A stretch of 64,000 bases of DNA, from contig NZ_BNCL01000018.1 of assembly GCF_014656455.1 (NCBI RefSeq), forward strand, positions 1 to 64,000, written 5' to 3'. The notes under the pieces are model-generated. The model searched no databases. It was not told the origin of the DNA and was given only the letters and a program-made list of their open reading frames with translations. Position numbers and translations under genes: made by a program. Each line of letters begins with the position of its first letter. Position 1 is the first letter of the stretch. The DNA comes from Paracoccus aerius (GTDB taxonomy: Bacteria; Pseudomonadota; Alphaproteobacteria; Rhodobacterales; Rhodobacteraceae). This document shows, in pieces, positions 54,928 to 64,000 of the stretch.

Positions 54928-56124
54928 ATGGACATTCACGAATACCAAGCCAAGGAAATACTCAGCAACTTCGGTGTCGGCATTCCTCAGGGTGCGCTTG
55001 CCTACAGCCCCGAGCAGGCCGCCTATCGCGCCCGGGAGATGGGCGGCGACCGCTGGGTGGTCAAGGCGCAGGTCCATGCCGGCGGACGGGGCAAGGCAGG
55101 CGGCGTCAAGGTTTGCACGAGCGACACCGAAATCCAGGACGTGACCGAGGGCATGTTCGGACAGAAGCTGGTCACCCACCAGACCGGACCCGACGGCAAG
55201 GGCATCTACCGCGTCTATGTCGAGGCCGCCGTGCCCATTGCCCGCGAAATCTATCTAGGCTTCGTGCTGGACCGTGCCAGCCAGCGCGTGATGATCGTCG
55301 CCAGCAGCGAGGGCGGCATGGAAATCGAGGAGATTTCGGCCCACCGGCCCGACAGCATCGTGCGCGCCACGGTAGAACCCGCGGTCGGCTTGCAGGAATT
55401 CGAGTGCCGCGAGATCGCTTTCGCCCTGGGGATAAAGCCCGGAATGGTGCAGCAGATGGTGCGGACACTACTGGGCTGTTATCGCGCCTTCCGAGATCTC
55501 GACGCCACCATGGTCGAGGTGAACCCGCTGGTCGTCACGAGCGACGACCGCATTCTGGCACTAGACGCCAAGATGACCTTCGACAACAACGCCCTGTTCC
55601 GCCACCCACAAATCTCGGAACTGCGCGACAAGTCGCAGGAGGACCCGCGCGAGTCTCGCGCCGCCGACCGGGGCCTGTCCTATGTTGGGTTGGACGGTAA
55701 TATCGGCTGCATCGTCAATGGCGCCGGCCTTGCAATGGCCACCATGGACACGATCAAGCTGGCCGGCGGAGAGCCCGCGAACTTTCTGGACATCGGGGGG
55801 GGCGCCACGCCCGAACGGGTGGCAAAGGCGTTCCGCCTGGTGATGTCCGACAAGAACGTCCAGGCGATCCTGGTCAACATCTTTGCGGGCATTAACCGCT
55901 GCGACTGGGTAGCCGAGGGTGTGGTGCGCGCACTGCGCGACGAGCCGGTGGACGTTCCGGTCGTAGTCCGCCTGGCGGGGACCAACGTCAAGGAAGGCCA
56001 GAAGATTCTGGCGCAAAGCGGCCTGCCGCTGATCCGCGCCACCACCCTAATGGAAGCCGCCGAGCGTGCCGTGATGGCCTGGCGTGCCGATACTAACCGC
56101 AATCCCAGCTTGAAGGTCGTGTGA
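54928..56124 (+). CDS. mtkA: Malate-CoA ligase beta subunit (malate thiokinase large subunit)
   Basis: A 398-residue ATP-grasp subunit, homologous to succinyl-CoA synthetase beta. With MtkB it makes malyl-CoA from malate, CoA and ATP. It follows the Methylobacterium protein almost motif by motif: [96 protein letters not shown] and [29 protein letters not shown] precedes the ATG at 54928, 25 bases after the aminotransferase. The stop overlaps the mtkB start by one base. Confidence 0.95.
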   Translation: MDIHEYQAKEILSNFGVGIPQGALAYSPEQAAYRAREMGGDRWVVKAQVHAGGRGKAGGVKVCTSDTEIQDVTEGMFGQKLVTHQTGPDGKGIYRVYVEAAVPIAREIYLGFVLDRASQRVMIVASSEGGMEIEEISAHRPDSIVRATVEPAVGLQEFECREIAFALGIKPGMVQQMVRTLLGCYRAFRDLDATMVEVNPLVVTSDDRILALDAKMTFDNNALFRHPQISELRDKSQEDPRESRAADRGLSYVGLDGNIGCIVNGAGLAMATMDTIKLAGGEPANFLDIGGGATPERVAKAFRLVMSDKNVQAILVNIFAGINRCDWVAEGVVRALRDEPVDVPVVVRLAGTNVKEGQKILAQSGLPLIRATTLMEAAERAVMAWRADTNRNPSLKVV

Positions 56125-57005
56125 TGAGCATTTTTCTGGATCATGAAACCCCTGTCCTTGTTCAGGGCATTACCGGCAAGATGGCCCGCTTCCATACCAA
56201 GGAAATGTTGGAATACGGCACCAATGTCGTGGGCGGCGTTGTGCCCGGCAAGGGTGGCGAGACGGTCGAAAGCGTGCCGGTTTTCAACACCATGAAGGAG
56301 GCCGTGGCCGAAACCGGCGCGAAGGCCACTCTTGTCTTCGTGCCGCCGCCCGCTGCCGCCGACAGCATCATGGAAGCCGCGGACGCCGGCATCCGCTATT
56401 GCGTCTGCATCACCGACGGGATCCCGGCCCAGGACATGATCCGCGTCAAACGCTATATGTACCGCTATCCCAAGGAACGCCGTATGATCCTGACTGGCCC
56501 GAACTGCGCGGGCACGATCAGCCCGGGCAAGGCCATGTTGGGCATCATGCCAGGCCACATCTACCTTCCGGGCCACGTGGGCATCGTCGGCCGCTCGGGC
56601 ACGCTGGGCTATGAAGCCGCCGCCCAGCTCAAGGAACTGGGGCTTGGGGTTTCGACCAGTGTGGGGATCGGCGGAGATCCAATCAACGGCTCGTCCTTCC
56701 GTGATGTTCTGGAGCATTTCCAGAATGACGACGATACCCACGCCATCTGCCTGATCGGCGAGATCGGCGGCCCGCAGGAAGCCGAAGCGGCCGAGTACAT
56801 CCGCGATCATGTCACCAAGCCGGTCGTGGCCTATGTGGCGGGCCTGACTGCGCCCAAGGGCCGGACCATGGGCCATGCAGGCGCGATCATCTCGGCCTTT
56901 GGTGAAAGCGCCTCCGAAAAGGTCGAGATCCTGGCGGCGGCAGGCGTGACCATGGCCGAAAATCCGGCCGTTATCGGGGCGACCGTCGCCCGTGTCCTGC
57001 AATAG
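56124..57005 (+). CDS. mtkB: Malate-CoA ligase alpha subunit (malate thiokinase small subunit)
   Basis: A 293-residue CoA-binding subunit, homologous to succinyl-CoA synthetase alpha. It has VLVQGITGKMARFHTKEMLE, PGKGGETVESVPVFNTMKEA, MILTGPNCAGTISPGKAMLG, GIVGRSGTLGYEAAAQLKEL and the phosphohistidine loop GRTMGHAGAI (His251). It pairs with MtkA. The first codon is taken as ATG 56124, sharing its A with the mtkA stop, and not the GTG one codon earlier. Confidence 0.95.
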   Translation: MSIFLDHETPVLVQGITGKMARFHTKEMLEYGTNVVGGVVPGKGGETVESVPVFNTMKEAVAETGAKATLVFVPPPAAADSIMEAADAGIRYCVCITDGIPAQDMIRVKRYMYRYPKERRMILTGPNCAGTISPGKAMLGIMPGHIYLPGHVGIVGRSGTLGYEAAAQLKELGLGVSTSVGIGGDPINGSSFRDVLEHFQNDDDTHAICLIGEIGGPQEAEAAEYIRDHVTKPVVAYVAGLTAPKGRTMGHAGAIISAFGESASEKVEILAAAGVTMAENPAVIGATVARVLQ

Positions 57006-57015
57006 GGTGGCGGTC

Positions 57016-57987
57016 ATGGCGAAACCCCGAGTCCTTGTCACGCGGCGCTGGCCCGAAGCGGTCGAGGCGCGCCTTTCCGAAATCTTTGATGCGCGGTTGA
57101 ACCATGGCGACAAACCTTTGTCGCCAGAAGACTTCCGGGCCGCGATCCGGGAATACGACGCAATTCTGCCGACGGTAACTGACAAGATCGGTGCTCCGGC
57201 GCTGGAATGCGAGAAGCCCCAGACCCGCATTCTTGCCAACTATGGCGTCGGCTACAGCCATATCGACCTGAACCGCGTCGGCCAGCACGGCATCGTCGTC
57301 ACCAACACGCCCGACGTGCTCAGCGAATGCACAGCGGACCTGGCGATGACCCTGATGCTGATGGTGGCACGTCGGGCAGGCGAGGGCGAACGCGAATTGC
57401 GCGCGGGCCGGTGGACCGGCTGGCGGCCGACGCATCTGGTTGGCACCAAGGTTTCCGGCAAGACGCTGGGGATCGTAGGCTATGGCCGCATCGGCCAGGA
57501 AATGGCCCGCCGGGCGCATCTCGGCTTTGGCATGAAGATCCTGGCCTATAACCGCAGCCCGCTGGCGCCTGACGTGCTGGCTCAGTGCCAGGCAACCCAA
57601 GTCACGAACTTGGACGACATGCTGCCGGAATGCGATTTCGTCTCGCTGCACTGTCCCGGCGGAACCAAGAACCGTCACCTGATGAACGCGGCCCGTCTGG
57701 CACGGATGCGGTCCGACGCCTTCCTGATCAACACGGCGCGCGGGGAGGTCATTGACGAGGCTGCCTTGCTGCACGCGCTGTGGTTCGACACCATCGGCGG
57801 GGCGGCACTGGATGTCTTTGACGGGGAACCCGCCGTCAACCCGCAACTGCTGGAGTCGGACCGGCTGGTGATGCTGCCGCACCTGGGCAGTGCGACACGC
57901 GAGGCCCGCGAGGCTATGGGCTTCCGTGTCATCGACAACCTTCAGGACTTCTTTGCCGGACGCGAACCGCGCGACAGGGTGAACTGA
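57016..57987 (+). CDS. hprA: NAD(P)-dependent hydroxypyruvate reductase
   Basis: A 323-residue D-2-hydroxyacid dehydrogenase. In the serine cycle it reduces hydroxypyruvate to D-glycerate. Seen are NYGVGYSHIDLNRVGQHGIV, TLGIVGYGRIGQEMARRAH (dinucleotide motif GYGRIG), INTARGEVIDEAALL with the substrate Arg, ALDVFDGEPAVNPQ with the catalytic Glu, and MLPHLGSATREA with the catalytic His. It resembles GyaR-type glyoxylate/hydroxypyruvate reductases more than the Methylobacterium HprA branch. Start 57016 (AGGGTGG upstream) is 10 bases after mtkB; the stop overlaps the ppc ATG by one base. Confidence 0.88.
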   Translation: MAKPRVLVTRRWPEAVEARLSEIFDARLNHGDKPLSPEDFRAAIREYDAILPTVTDKIGAPALECEKPQTRILANYGVGYSHIDLNRVGQHGIVVTNTPDVLSECTADLAMTLMLMVARRAGEGERELRAGRWTGWRPTHLVGTKVSGKTLGIVGYGRIGQEMARRAHLGFGMKILAYNRSPLAPDVLAQCQATQVTNLDDMLPECDFVSLHCPGGTKNRHLMNAARLARMRSDAFLINTARGEVIDEAALLHALWFDTIGGAALDVFDGEPAVNPQLLESDRLVMLPHLGSATREAREAMGFRVIDNLQDFFAGREPRDRVN

Positions 57988-60653
57988 TGCACGCGGCATT
58001 CGTTGGGCGGTCATGTCCTGCAGGCTTGGAAACCGGCCATGCGGGCCGGTTGCGCGACGAGATGGGCGGGCTGTGGCAGAACGTCATTGCCCGCCGGGCG
58101 CCGCAAGTCCTGCCGCTACTTCTCGGCACGACCGATGATCTTCCCATAAGCGCCGACATCGGAGCCTATCTGCAGGGGCTGGATATCTGGTTCCAGCTTC
58201 TGCGCATCATCGATGAGAACGCGGCCACCCGTAATCGGCGAATGATAGAAAACAACGCAGGTCCTGCAGCGGTCGAGGGTAGCTTTGCGCGCGTGCTGAG
58301 TGCACCCTCTTATTCCACCTCCGATGACCTCCGTCGCGTGGCACAGCGCCTCTGTGTTGGCCCGACACTGACTGCGCATCCCACCGAGGCTAAACGCGTC
58401 ACTGTCCTGGAAATACACCGCCGCATCTATCGCGCCTTGGTGGACCTGGAAACTGACCGCTGGACACCACGCGAGCGCGCCGAACTGCTGGCAAACCTTG
58501 AAAGCGAGATCGACCTGCTATGGTTGACCGGCGAATTGCGCCGTCAGCGACCAACGCCCCTCGAGGAAATTGAATGGGGCGTGCAATTCTTCCGCGGTAG
58601 CCTGTTTGATGCTGCGTCGAATGTCTTGCAGCGCTTTGGCAAAGAAGTTGCCCCACATCTTGGCCCTGACGGAGGCGACGACGTCCCGCTGCTGCGGTTC
58701 CATTCCTGGATTGGCGGCGACCGGGACGGCAACCCGCACGTGACGGCCGATACGACGCGCGCGGCACTGGCAGCAGGCCAGAAGGCGATCCTTGAACGCT
58801 ATGACCAAGGCCTGACGCGCGCCGTCCGGCACCTCAGCATCAGCACCGAAATCGCTGCCCTGCCGCAGGATGCGCGCGATCTGCTGCAATCGGTCATCGA
58901 GGCCGCGCGCCTGCCCGACAAGGCGCGCCGGCGCAATCCAGGCGAACATTTCCGCCAAGCCACAAACGCAATCCGGCACCGCATAGCGGCCACGGCCGAA
59001 GGCGTGGGCGTAGCGGCCTATGCGCATGTGCGCGATTTCATCGCGGAACTTCGCAAGGTCGAGGCGGCGCTGGCAGGCCTTGGCGCCGAACGGCTGGGAC
59101 ATGCGCTAGTGCGGCCCCTGCGGCTGCAAGCCCAGATCTTCGGCTTTCGGACAGTGACGCTGGACATACGCCAGAATTCGTCGGTGACAACGCGGGCGCT
59201 GTCCCAAATCTGGTCATGTGCTGGCGGCCCCGTGCCAGTCTATGGCAGCGACGACTGGTCGCGCAGGCTACGGGCCGAACTGGGCCAGAAGGATCTGCCG
59301 GGACTGGACGGTGACGCACTGGGCAGCGAAGCGGTCGAGTTGTTGGAACTGCTGCGCCTGATGCACCGGACGCGCTTTGGACCCGACCCCTTGGCCATCG
59401 GCCCCTTCATCCTGTCCATGACACGATCCTGCGATGACCTGCTGGGCGTGTTCCTGCTGGCGCGTTATGCCGGTTTCGGATCGGAACGGCTGGATCTGCG
59501 CGTCGTCCCCCTGTTCGAGACTATTGCCGACCTGCGCGCCGCACCGCACATTCTTAACAAGTTGCTTCAGGTTCCTCTCGCCCGTCGGAGCCTGAACGAT
59601 GACGGTCGAGTCGAGATCATGCTGGGCTACTCGGACAGCAACAAGGACGGCGGGTTCGTCTGCTCGACCTGGGAGCTGGAAAAGGCGCAGCGCAGCATCA
59701 CCCGTTCCCTGGCCCGCCACAAGCTGACCCCGACCTTCTTCCACGGACGGGGCGGATCTGTCAGCCGCGGCGGTGCGACGACCGAACGCGCGATCGCGGC
59801 CCAGCCTCGTGGCACGATCGACAGCCGTCTGCGAACCACTGAACAGGGAGAGGTGGTTTCCTCAAAGTTCGCCAATCTTCGCACTGCGGAATACCAGCTG
59901 GAACTTCTCGCCTCGTCGGTGATGGAGCAGTCGCTCAAGTCCCCTGCGGAACGGGTCCAGCCCGAGTTTCGCGACACGCTGGAAGCCTTGGCCGACCTGT
60001 CCTTTACCGCCTATCGCGACTTGCTGCACCGGCCCGGCTTTATCACCTATTTCACGGAGGCCAGTCCCGTCGAGGAACTATCCCTTCTCAAGATGGGATC
60101 GCGCCCTACACGCCGGTCTGGTGCAAACAGCCTGGACGATCTGCGGGCGATCCCCTGGGTCTTTGCCTGGTCGCAGAACCGGCACCTGATCAGCGGCTGG
60201 TACGGCTTTGGCTCGGCCATCCACACCTTCCGGCGCTTTCGGCAGGACGAAGGCGATGCCCTGCTGCGGCGGATGTTCAAGGAATCCCGCATCTTCCGCC
60301 TGATCGTGGATGAAATCGAGAAGTCATTATTCCACGCCGACATGCAGATCGCGGCCAGATATGCAGCCCTGGTATCGGACGCTGGGGCAAGGGACGACAT
60401 CCTGGGCCTGATCGCGCAGGAATACGACCGCAGCCGTGCAGCCGTCCTGTTCTTGAACGCGACGCCCGACCTGGGCGCCCGGTTCACCAACATGTCGGCC
60501 CGGTTCGGGCGCGTGCGGGCCGATCTGACGAGGGTCCACGACCTGCAGATCAGGCTTTTGCAGGAGAACCGCCAGCAGCCGAACGCAAAGAACGCCATCG
60601 CGCTGATGCAGACGATGAACTGCATCTCGACCGCGCTTGGCTGGACCGGATAG
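57987..60653 (+). CDS. ppc: Phosphoenolpyruvate carboxylase
   Basis: An 888-residue PEP carboxylase that adds bicarbonate to PEP to give oxaloacetate, the CO2-fixing step of the serine cycle. Catalytic signatures are all present: GPTLTAHPTEAKRVTV (His131), FHSWIGGDRDGNPHVTADTT, MLGYSDSNKDGGFVCSTWEL, FFHGRGGSVSRGGATTERAI (mobile GRGGS loop) and QPRGTIDSRLRTTEQGEV. The C-terminus ends QTMNCISTALGWTG, where the classical enzyme ends xxxNGIAAGxRNTG. The terminal motif helps the active site and inhibitor binding, so this divergent tail may alter allosteric control. Both ends are tightly packed in the operon (1-base overlap before, 18 bases to glyA). Confidence 0.95.
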   Translation: MHAAFVGRSCPAGLETGHAGRLRDEMGGLWQNVIARRAPQVLPLLLGTTDDLPISADIGAYLQGLDIWFQLLRIIDENAATRNRRMIENNAGPAAVEGSFARVLSAPSYSTSDDLRRVAQRLCVGPTLTAHPTEAKRVTVLEIHRRIYRALVDLETDRWTPRERAELLANLESEIDLLWLTGELRRQRPTPLEEIEWGVQFFRGSLFDAASNVLQRFGKEVAPHLGPDGGDDVPLLRFHSWIGGDRDGNPHVTADTTRAALAAGQKAILERYDQGLTRAVRHLSISTEIAALPQDARDLLQSVIEAARLPDKARRRNPGEHFRQATNAIRHRIAATAEGVGVAAYAHVRDFIAELRKVEAALAGLGAERLGHALVRPLRLQAQIFGFRTVTLDIRQNSSVTTRALSQIWSCAGGPVPVYGSDDWSRRLRAELGQKDLPGLDGDALGSEAVELLELLRLMHRTRFGPDPLAIGPFILSMTRSCDDLLGVFLLARYAGFGSERLDLRVVPLFETIADLRAAPHILNKLLQVPLARRSLNDDGRVEIMLGYSDSNKDGGFVCSTWELEKAQRSITRSLARHKLTPTFFHGRGGSVSRGGATTERAIAAQPRGTIDSRLRTTEQGEVVSSKFANLRTAEYQLELLASSVMEQSLKSPAERVQPEFRDTLEALADLSFTAYRDLLHRPGFITYFTEASPVEELSLLKMGSRPTRRSGANSLDDLRAIPWVFAWSQNRHLISGWYGFGSAIHTFRRFRQDEGDALLRRMFKESRIFRLIVDEIEKSLFHADMQIAARYAALVSDAGARDDILGLIAQEYDRSRAAVLFLNATPDLGARFTNMSARFGRVRADLTRVHDLQIRLLQENRQQPNAKNAIALMQTMNCISTALGWTG

Positions 60654-60671
60654 CCGACAAGGGAGAGAGAC

Positions 60672-61967
<1,296 letters not shown>

Positions 61968-62014
61968 ACATGAACCATGTCGCCAGGTCTCACCCTCCGC
62001 TCCATCCCTGTCCC

Positions 62015-63685
62015 ATGCCGACCGACATCCAGATCGCCCGCGCCGCCCGCAAGCTTCCCATCGACCAGATCGCCGCAAGGCTGGATCTGGCCGAGGGGGA
62101 CATCCTCCGCTATGGCCATGACAAGGCCAAGATCTCGCACGACACGCTGGCCCGGCTGGCGGACCGGCCGCGCGGCAAGCTGGTGCTGGTCACGGCAATC
62201 AATCCCACCCCCGCGGGCGAGGGAAAGACCACCACTACGGTCGGCCTGGGCGACGCGCTGAACCGCATCGGCAAGCGCGCCACCATCTGCATCCGCGAAG
62301 CCAGCCTGGGGCCGAACTTCGGCATGAAGGGCGGCGCGGCCGGCGGCGGTTACGCCCAGATCGTCCCGATGGAGGAGATGAACCTCCACTTCACCGGCGA
62401 TTTCCACGCGATCACGGCGGCGCATAACCTGCTGGCGGCGATGATCGACAACCACATCTATTGGGGCAACGACCTGGACATCGACACGCGGCGCATCACC
62501 TGGCGCCGCGTTATGGACATGAACGACAGGGCGCTGCGCGACATCGTGGTGGGCTTGGGCGGGGTCTCGAACGGGTTTTCCCGCCAGACCGGCTTCGACA
62601 TCACGGTCGCGTCCGAGGTCATGGCGATCCTGTGCCTGGCCCGCGACCTGGACGATCTGAACGCGCGGCTTGGGCGCATCGTGGTCGCCTATACCCGCGA
62701 CCGTCGTCCGGTAACCGCGCGCGACCTCAAGGCCGACGGGGCGATGACCGTCCTGCTGCGCGATGCCTTGCAGCCGAACCTGGTCCAGACGCTGGAAAAT
62801 AACCCAGCCCTGGTCCATGGCGGCCCCTTCGCCAATATCGCCCACGGCTGCAACAGCGTCATCGCCACCGATACGGCGCTGCGCCTGTCCGACTATGTCG
62901 TGACCGAGGCGGGCTTTGGCGCCGACCTGGGAGCCGAGAAGTTCCTGGACATCAAGTGCCGCCTCGCGGGCCTCGCGCCCGCCGCCGTGGTGCTGGTGGC
63001 GACCATCCGCGCGCTGAAGATGAACGGCGGGGTCGCCAAGGACCAGTTGGGGTCCGAGGATATCGGCGCCGTCACCCGCGGCTGCGCCAACCTGGGCCGG
63101 CATATCGAGAACCTGCGCGGCTTCGGCCTGCCGCTGGTCGTGGCGCTGAACCATTTCAACGGCGACACTGCCGCCGAGATCGCAGCCCTTCAGGATTACT
63201 GTGCCCGCCACGGCGTCATCGCCATCCCCTGCCACCATTGGGCACAGGGCGGCGCCGGGGCCGAGGATCTGGCCCGCCATGTCGTCGCCCTGGTCGATGA
63301 GGACAAGGCCGATTTCCACACTCTTTATCCCGATTCCATGCCCTTGTGGCAGAAGATCGAGACGATCTGCACCCGCATCCACCGCGCGGCCCATGTCGAG
63401 GCCCTGCCCGGCATCCGCGCGCAGCTGGAGGCCTGGGAATCCGAAGGCTATGGCCACCTGCCCGTCTGCATCGCCAAGACCCAATATTCCTTCTCGACCG
63501 ACCCCGACCTGCGCGGTGCCCCCGAAGGCCATGTGATCCCTGTCCGAGAGGTGCGGCTGAACGCGGGCGCGGGCTTCGTGGTGGCGATCTGCGGGCAGAT
63601 CATGACGATGCCCGGCCTGCCCCGCCATCCGGCGGCCGAGACAATCGGGCTGAACGACCTTGGCCAGATCGAGGGGCTTTTCTAG
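62015..63685 (+). CDS. fhs: Formate-tetrahydrofolate ligase
   Basis: A 556-residue formyl-THF synthetase (called ftfL in methylotrophs) that loads formate onto tetrahydrofolate with ATP, feeding the methylene-THF used by GlyA. It has the P-loop [98 protein letters not shown] and a C-terminal [18 protein letters not shown] place the start at 62015 ([16 protein letters not shown]), where homologues begin. However, only the ATG at 61970, 2 bases after glyA, has a spaced AGGGA, and it would add 15 residues. Confidence 0.95.
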   Translation: MPTDIQIARAARKLPIDQIAARLDLAEGDILRYGHDKAKISHDTLARLADRPRGKLVLVTAINPTPAGEGKTTTTVGLGDALNRIGKRATICIREASLGPNFGMKGGAAGGGYAQIVPMEEMNLHFTGDFHAITAAHNLLAAMIDNHIYWGNDLDIDTRRITWRRVMDMNDRALRDIVVGLGGVSNGFSRQTGFDITVASEVMAILCLARDLDDLNARLGRIVVAYTRDRRPVTARDLKADGAMTVLLRDALQPNLVQTLENNPALVHGGPFANIAHGCNSVIATDTALRLSDYVVTEAGFGADLGAEKFLDIKCRLAGLAPAAVVLVATIRALKMNGGVAKDQLGSEDIGAVTRGCANLGRHIENLRGFGLPLVVALNHFNGDTAAEIAALQDYCARHGVIAIPCHHWAQGGAGAEDLARHVVALVDEDKADFHTLYPDSMPLWQKIETICTRIHRAAHVEALPGIRAQLEAWESEGYGHLPVCIAKTQYSFSTDPDLRGAPEGHVIPVREVRLNAGAGFVVAICGQIMTMPGLPRHPAAETIGLNDLGQIEGLF

Positions 63686-63932
63686 GCTTCGGCAAAGGTA
63701 TTCGGCTTGCGCTCCACTGTCCGGCCCGACCGTCACAAGGTGCTACGCCTCGGGCTGATGACAGAACGTGGTCGGCGTGAAGCAGCCACAGGCATCAGCG
63801 ATGTGTTGGCTGCTTGATCGCCACTCAGAAAAGGAACCGCCGGTTTCTAGGTATTTGGTTCCCGCTTGTCAGCGGGATCGCTGCATCACACCCTTGTTGC
63901 CGCAGAGGCGACGCTTGAATCAGGAGATTGCC
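63686..63932. other. Intergenic stretch after fhs
   Basis: No gene or clear terminator is recognised in these ~250 bases. CAGGAGATTGCC at the end is the ribosome-binding site of the next gene. Confidence 0.35.
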
Positions 63933-64000
63933 CGTGAACGCGACAGCCACCCCCTTGGCGGCGACGCATGCTAACGCCGAGAAGATAGATGGCGGCGCAT
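63933..64000 (+). CDS. Start of a further gene, perhaps folD (cut by window edge)
   Basis: A GTG codon at 63933, preceded by CAGGAGATTGCC, opens a frame that reaches the window end: MNATATPLAATHANAEKIDG followed by GA. The KIDGxA pattern near the N-terminus is like the KxIDGKAFAA that starts bifunctional methylene-THF dehydrogenase/cyclohydrolase (FolD), which would fit directly after fhs. Only 22 residues are visible, so this is a guess. Confidence 0.3.

Noticed and set aside
55680..57239. Minus-strand open frame (519 codons) across mtkA, mtkB and hprA
   Set aside because: Crosses three real gene boundaries and has shadow composition.

Overview
The window looks like an accessory replicon (megaplasmid or chromid) or accessory island of a methylotrophic alphaproteobacterium, most likely a Paracoccus-like member of the Rhodobacteraceae. 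The grounds are high GC with alphaproteobacterial codon use, a VPLPA-CTERM protein of the type found in Rhodobacterales, a compact serine-cycle cluster, TRAP and ribose-type ABC transporters, and many insertion-sequence scars. No rRNA, tRNA, replication gene or CRISPR array was seen. Serine-cycle genes on an extrachromosomal replicon are known from Paracoccus aminovorans, so a plasmid setting is plausible but is inferred.

Layout. 1-4.5 kb: broken IS30 transposase, VPLPA-CTERM surface protein, sugar transferase, and scars of an iron ABC ATPase and an MscS-like channel. 4.7-10.9 kb: a possible signalling module made of a CHASE2 adenylate cyclase, a giant FecR-TPR-outer-membrane-barrel protein in the same operon, and a divergent small membrane protein that resembles Pycsar (DUF5706/PycTM) effectors. 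11-12 kb: nested IS110 and IS5 remnants. 12.2-20.4 kb: envelope and housekeeping-like genes (GH-A glycosidase, nnrD, histidine phosphatase, lipoprotein, VanZ, YqaA/DedA-like, uppP, SleB-like hydrolase). 20.5-22.9 kb: conjugation coupling-protein remnant and an intact IS110-family element. 23.4-28.1 kb: NhaC-like antiporter, PoxB-like ThDP enzyme, bestrophin.

28.1-38.0 kb: an uncharacterised catabolic cluster. A TRAP transporter, two SDRs and a HisD-like dehydrogenase lie on the minus strand. A GntR regulator, a 3-hydroxyacyl-CoA-dehydrogenase-like enzyme, a BKACE-family beta-keto acid cleavage enzyme and a glycerate 2-kinase lie on the plus strand. The regulator and the TRAP genes face a promoter region bracketed by a perfect 14-bp inverted repeat.

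38.4-49.7 kb: what I read as a complete D-apiose island. It has a RuBisCO-like protein and a DUF1537 kinase (OiaK) on the minus strand. On the plus strand are ApnO, a ribose-type ABC transporter with its DUF2291 lipoprotein, D-apiose dehydrogenase ApsD, apionolactonase ApnL and a NanR-like regulator. Two copies of a ~30-bp motif precede the two promoter regions.

50.5-63.7 kb: the serine cycle for C1 assimilation. A LuxR-type regulator with a degenerate receiver, malyl-CoA lyase and glycerate 2-kinase lie on the minus strand. An aminotransferase, mtkA, mtkB, hprA, ppc, glyA and fhs form a tight plus-strand operon. A further gene (perhaps folD) starts at the right edge. The regions could connect metabolically: apiose breakdown by the transcarboxylase/hydrolase route gives 3-phosphoglycerate and glycolate, and glycolate is one oxidation step from glyoxylate, a serine-cycle intermediate. 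That link is inference.
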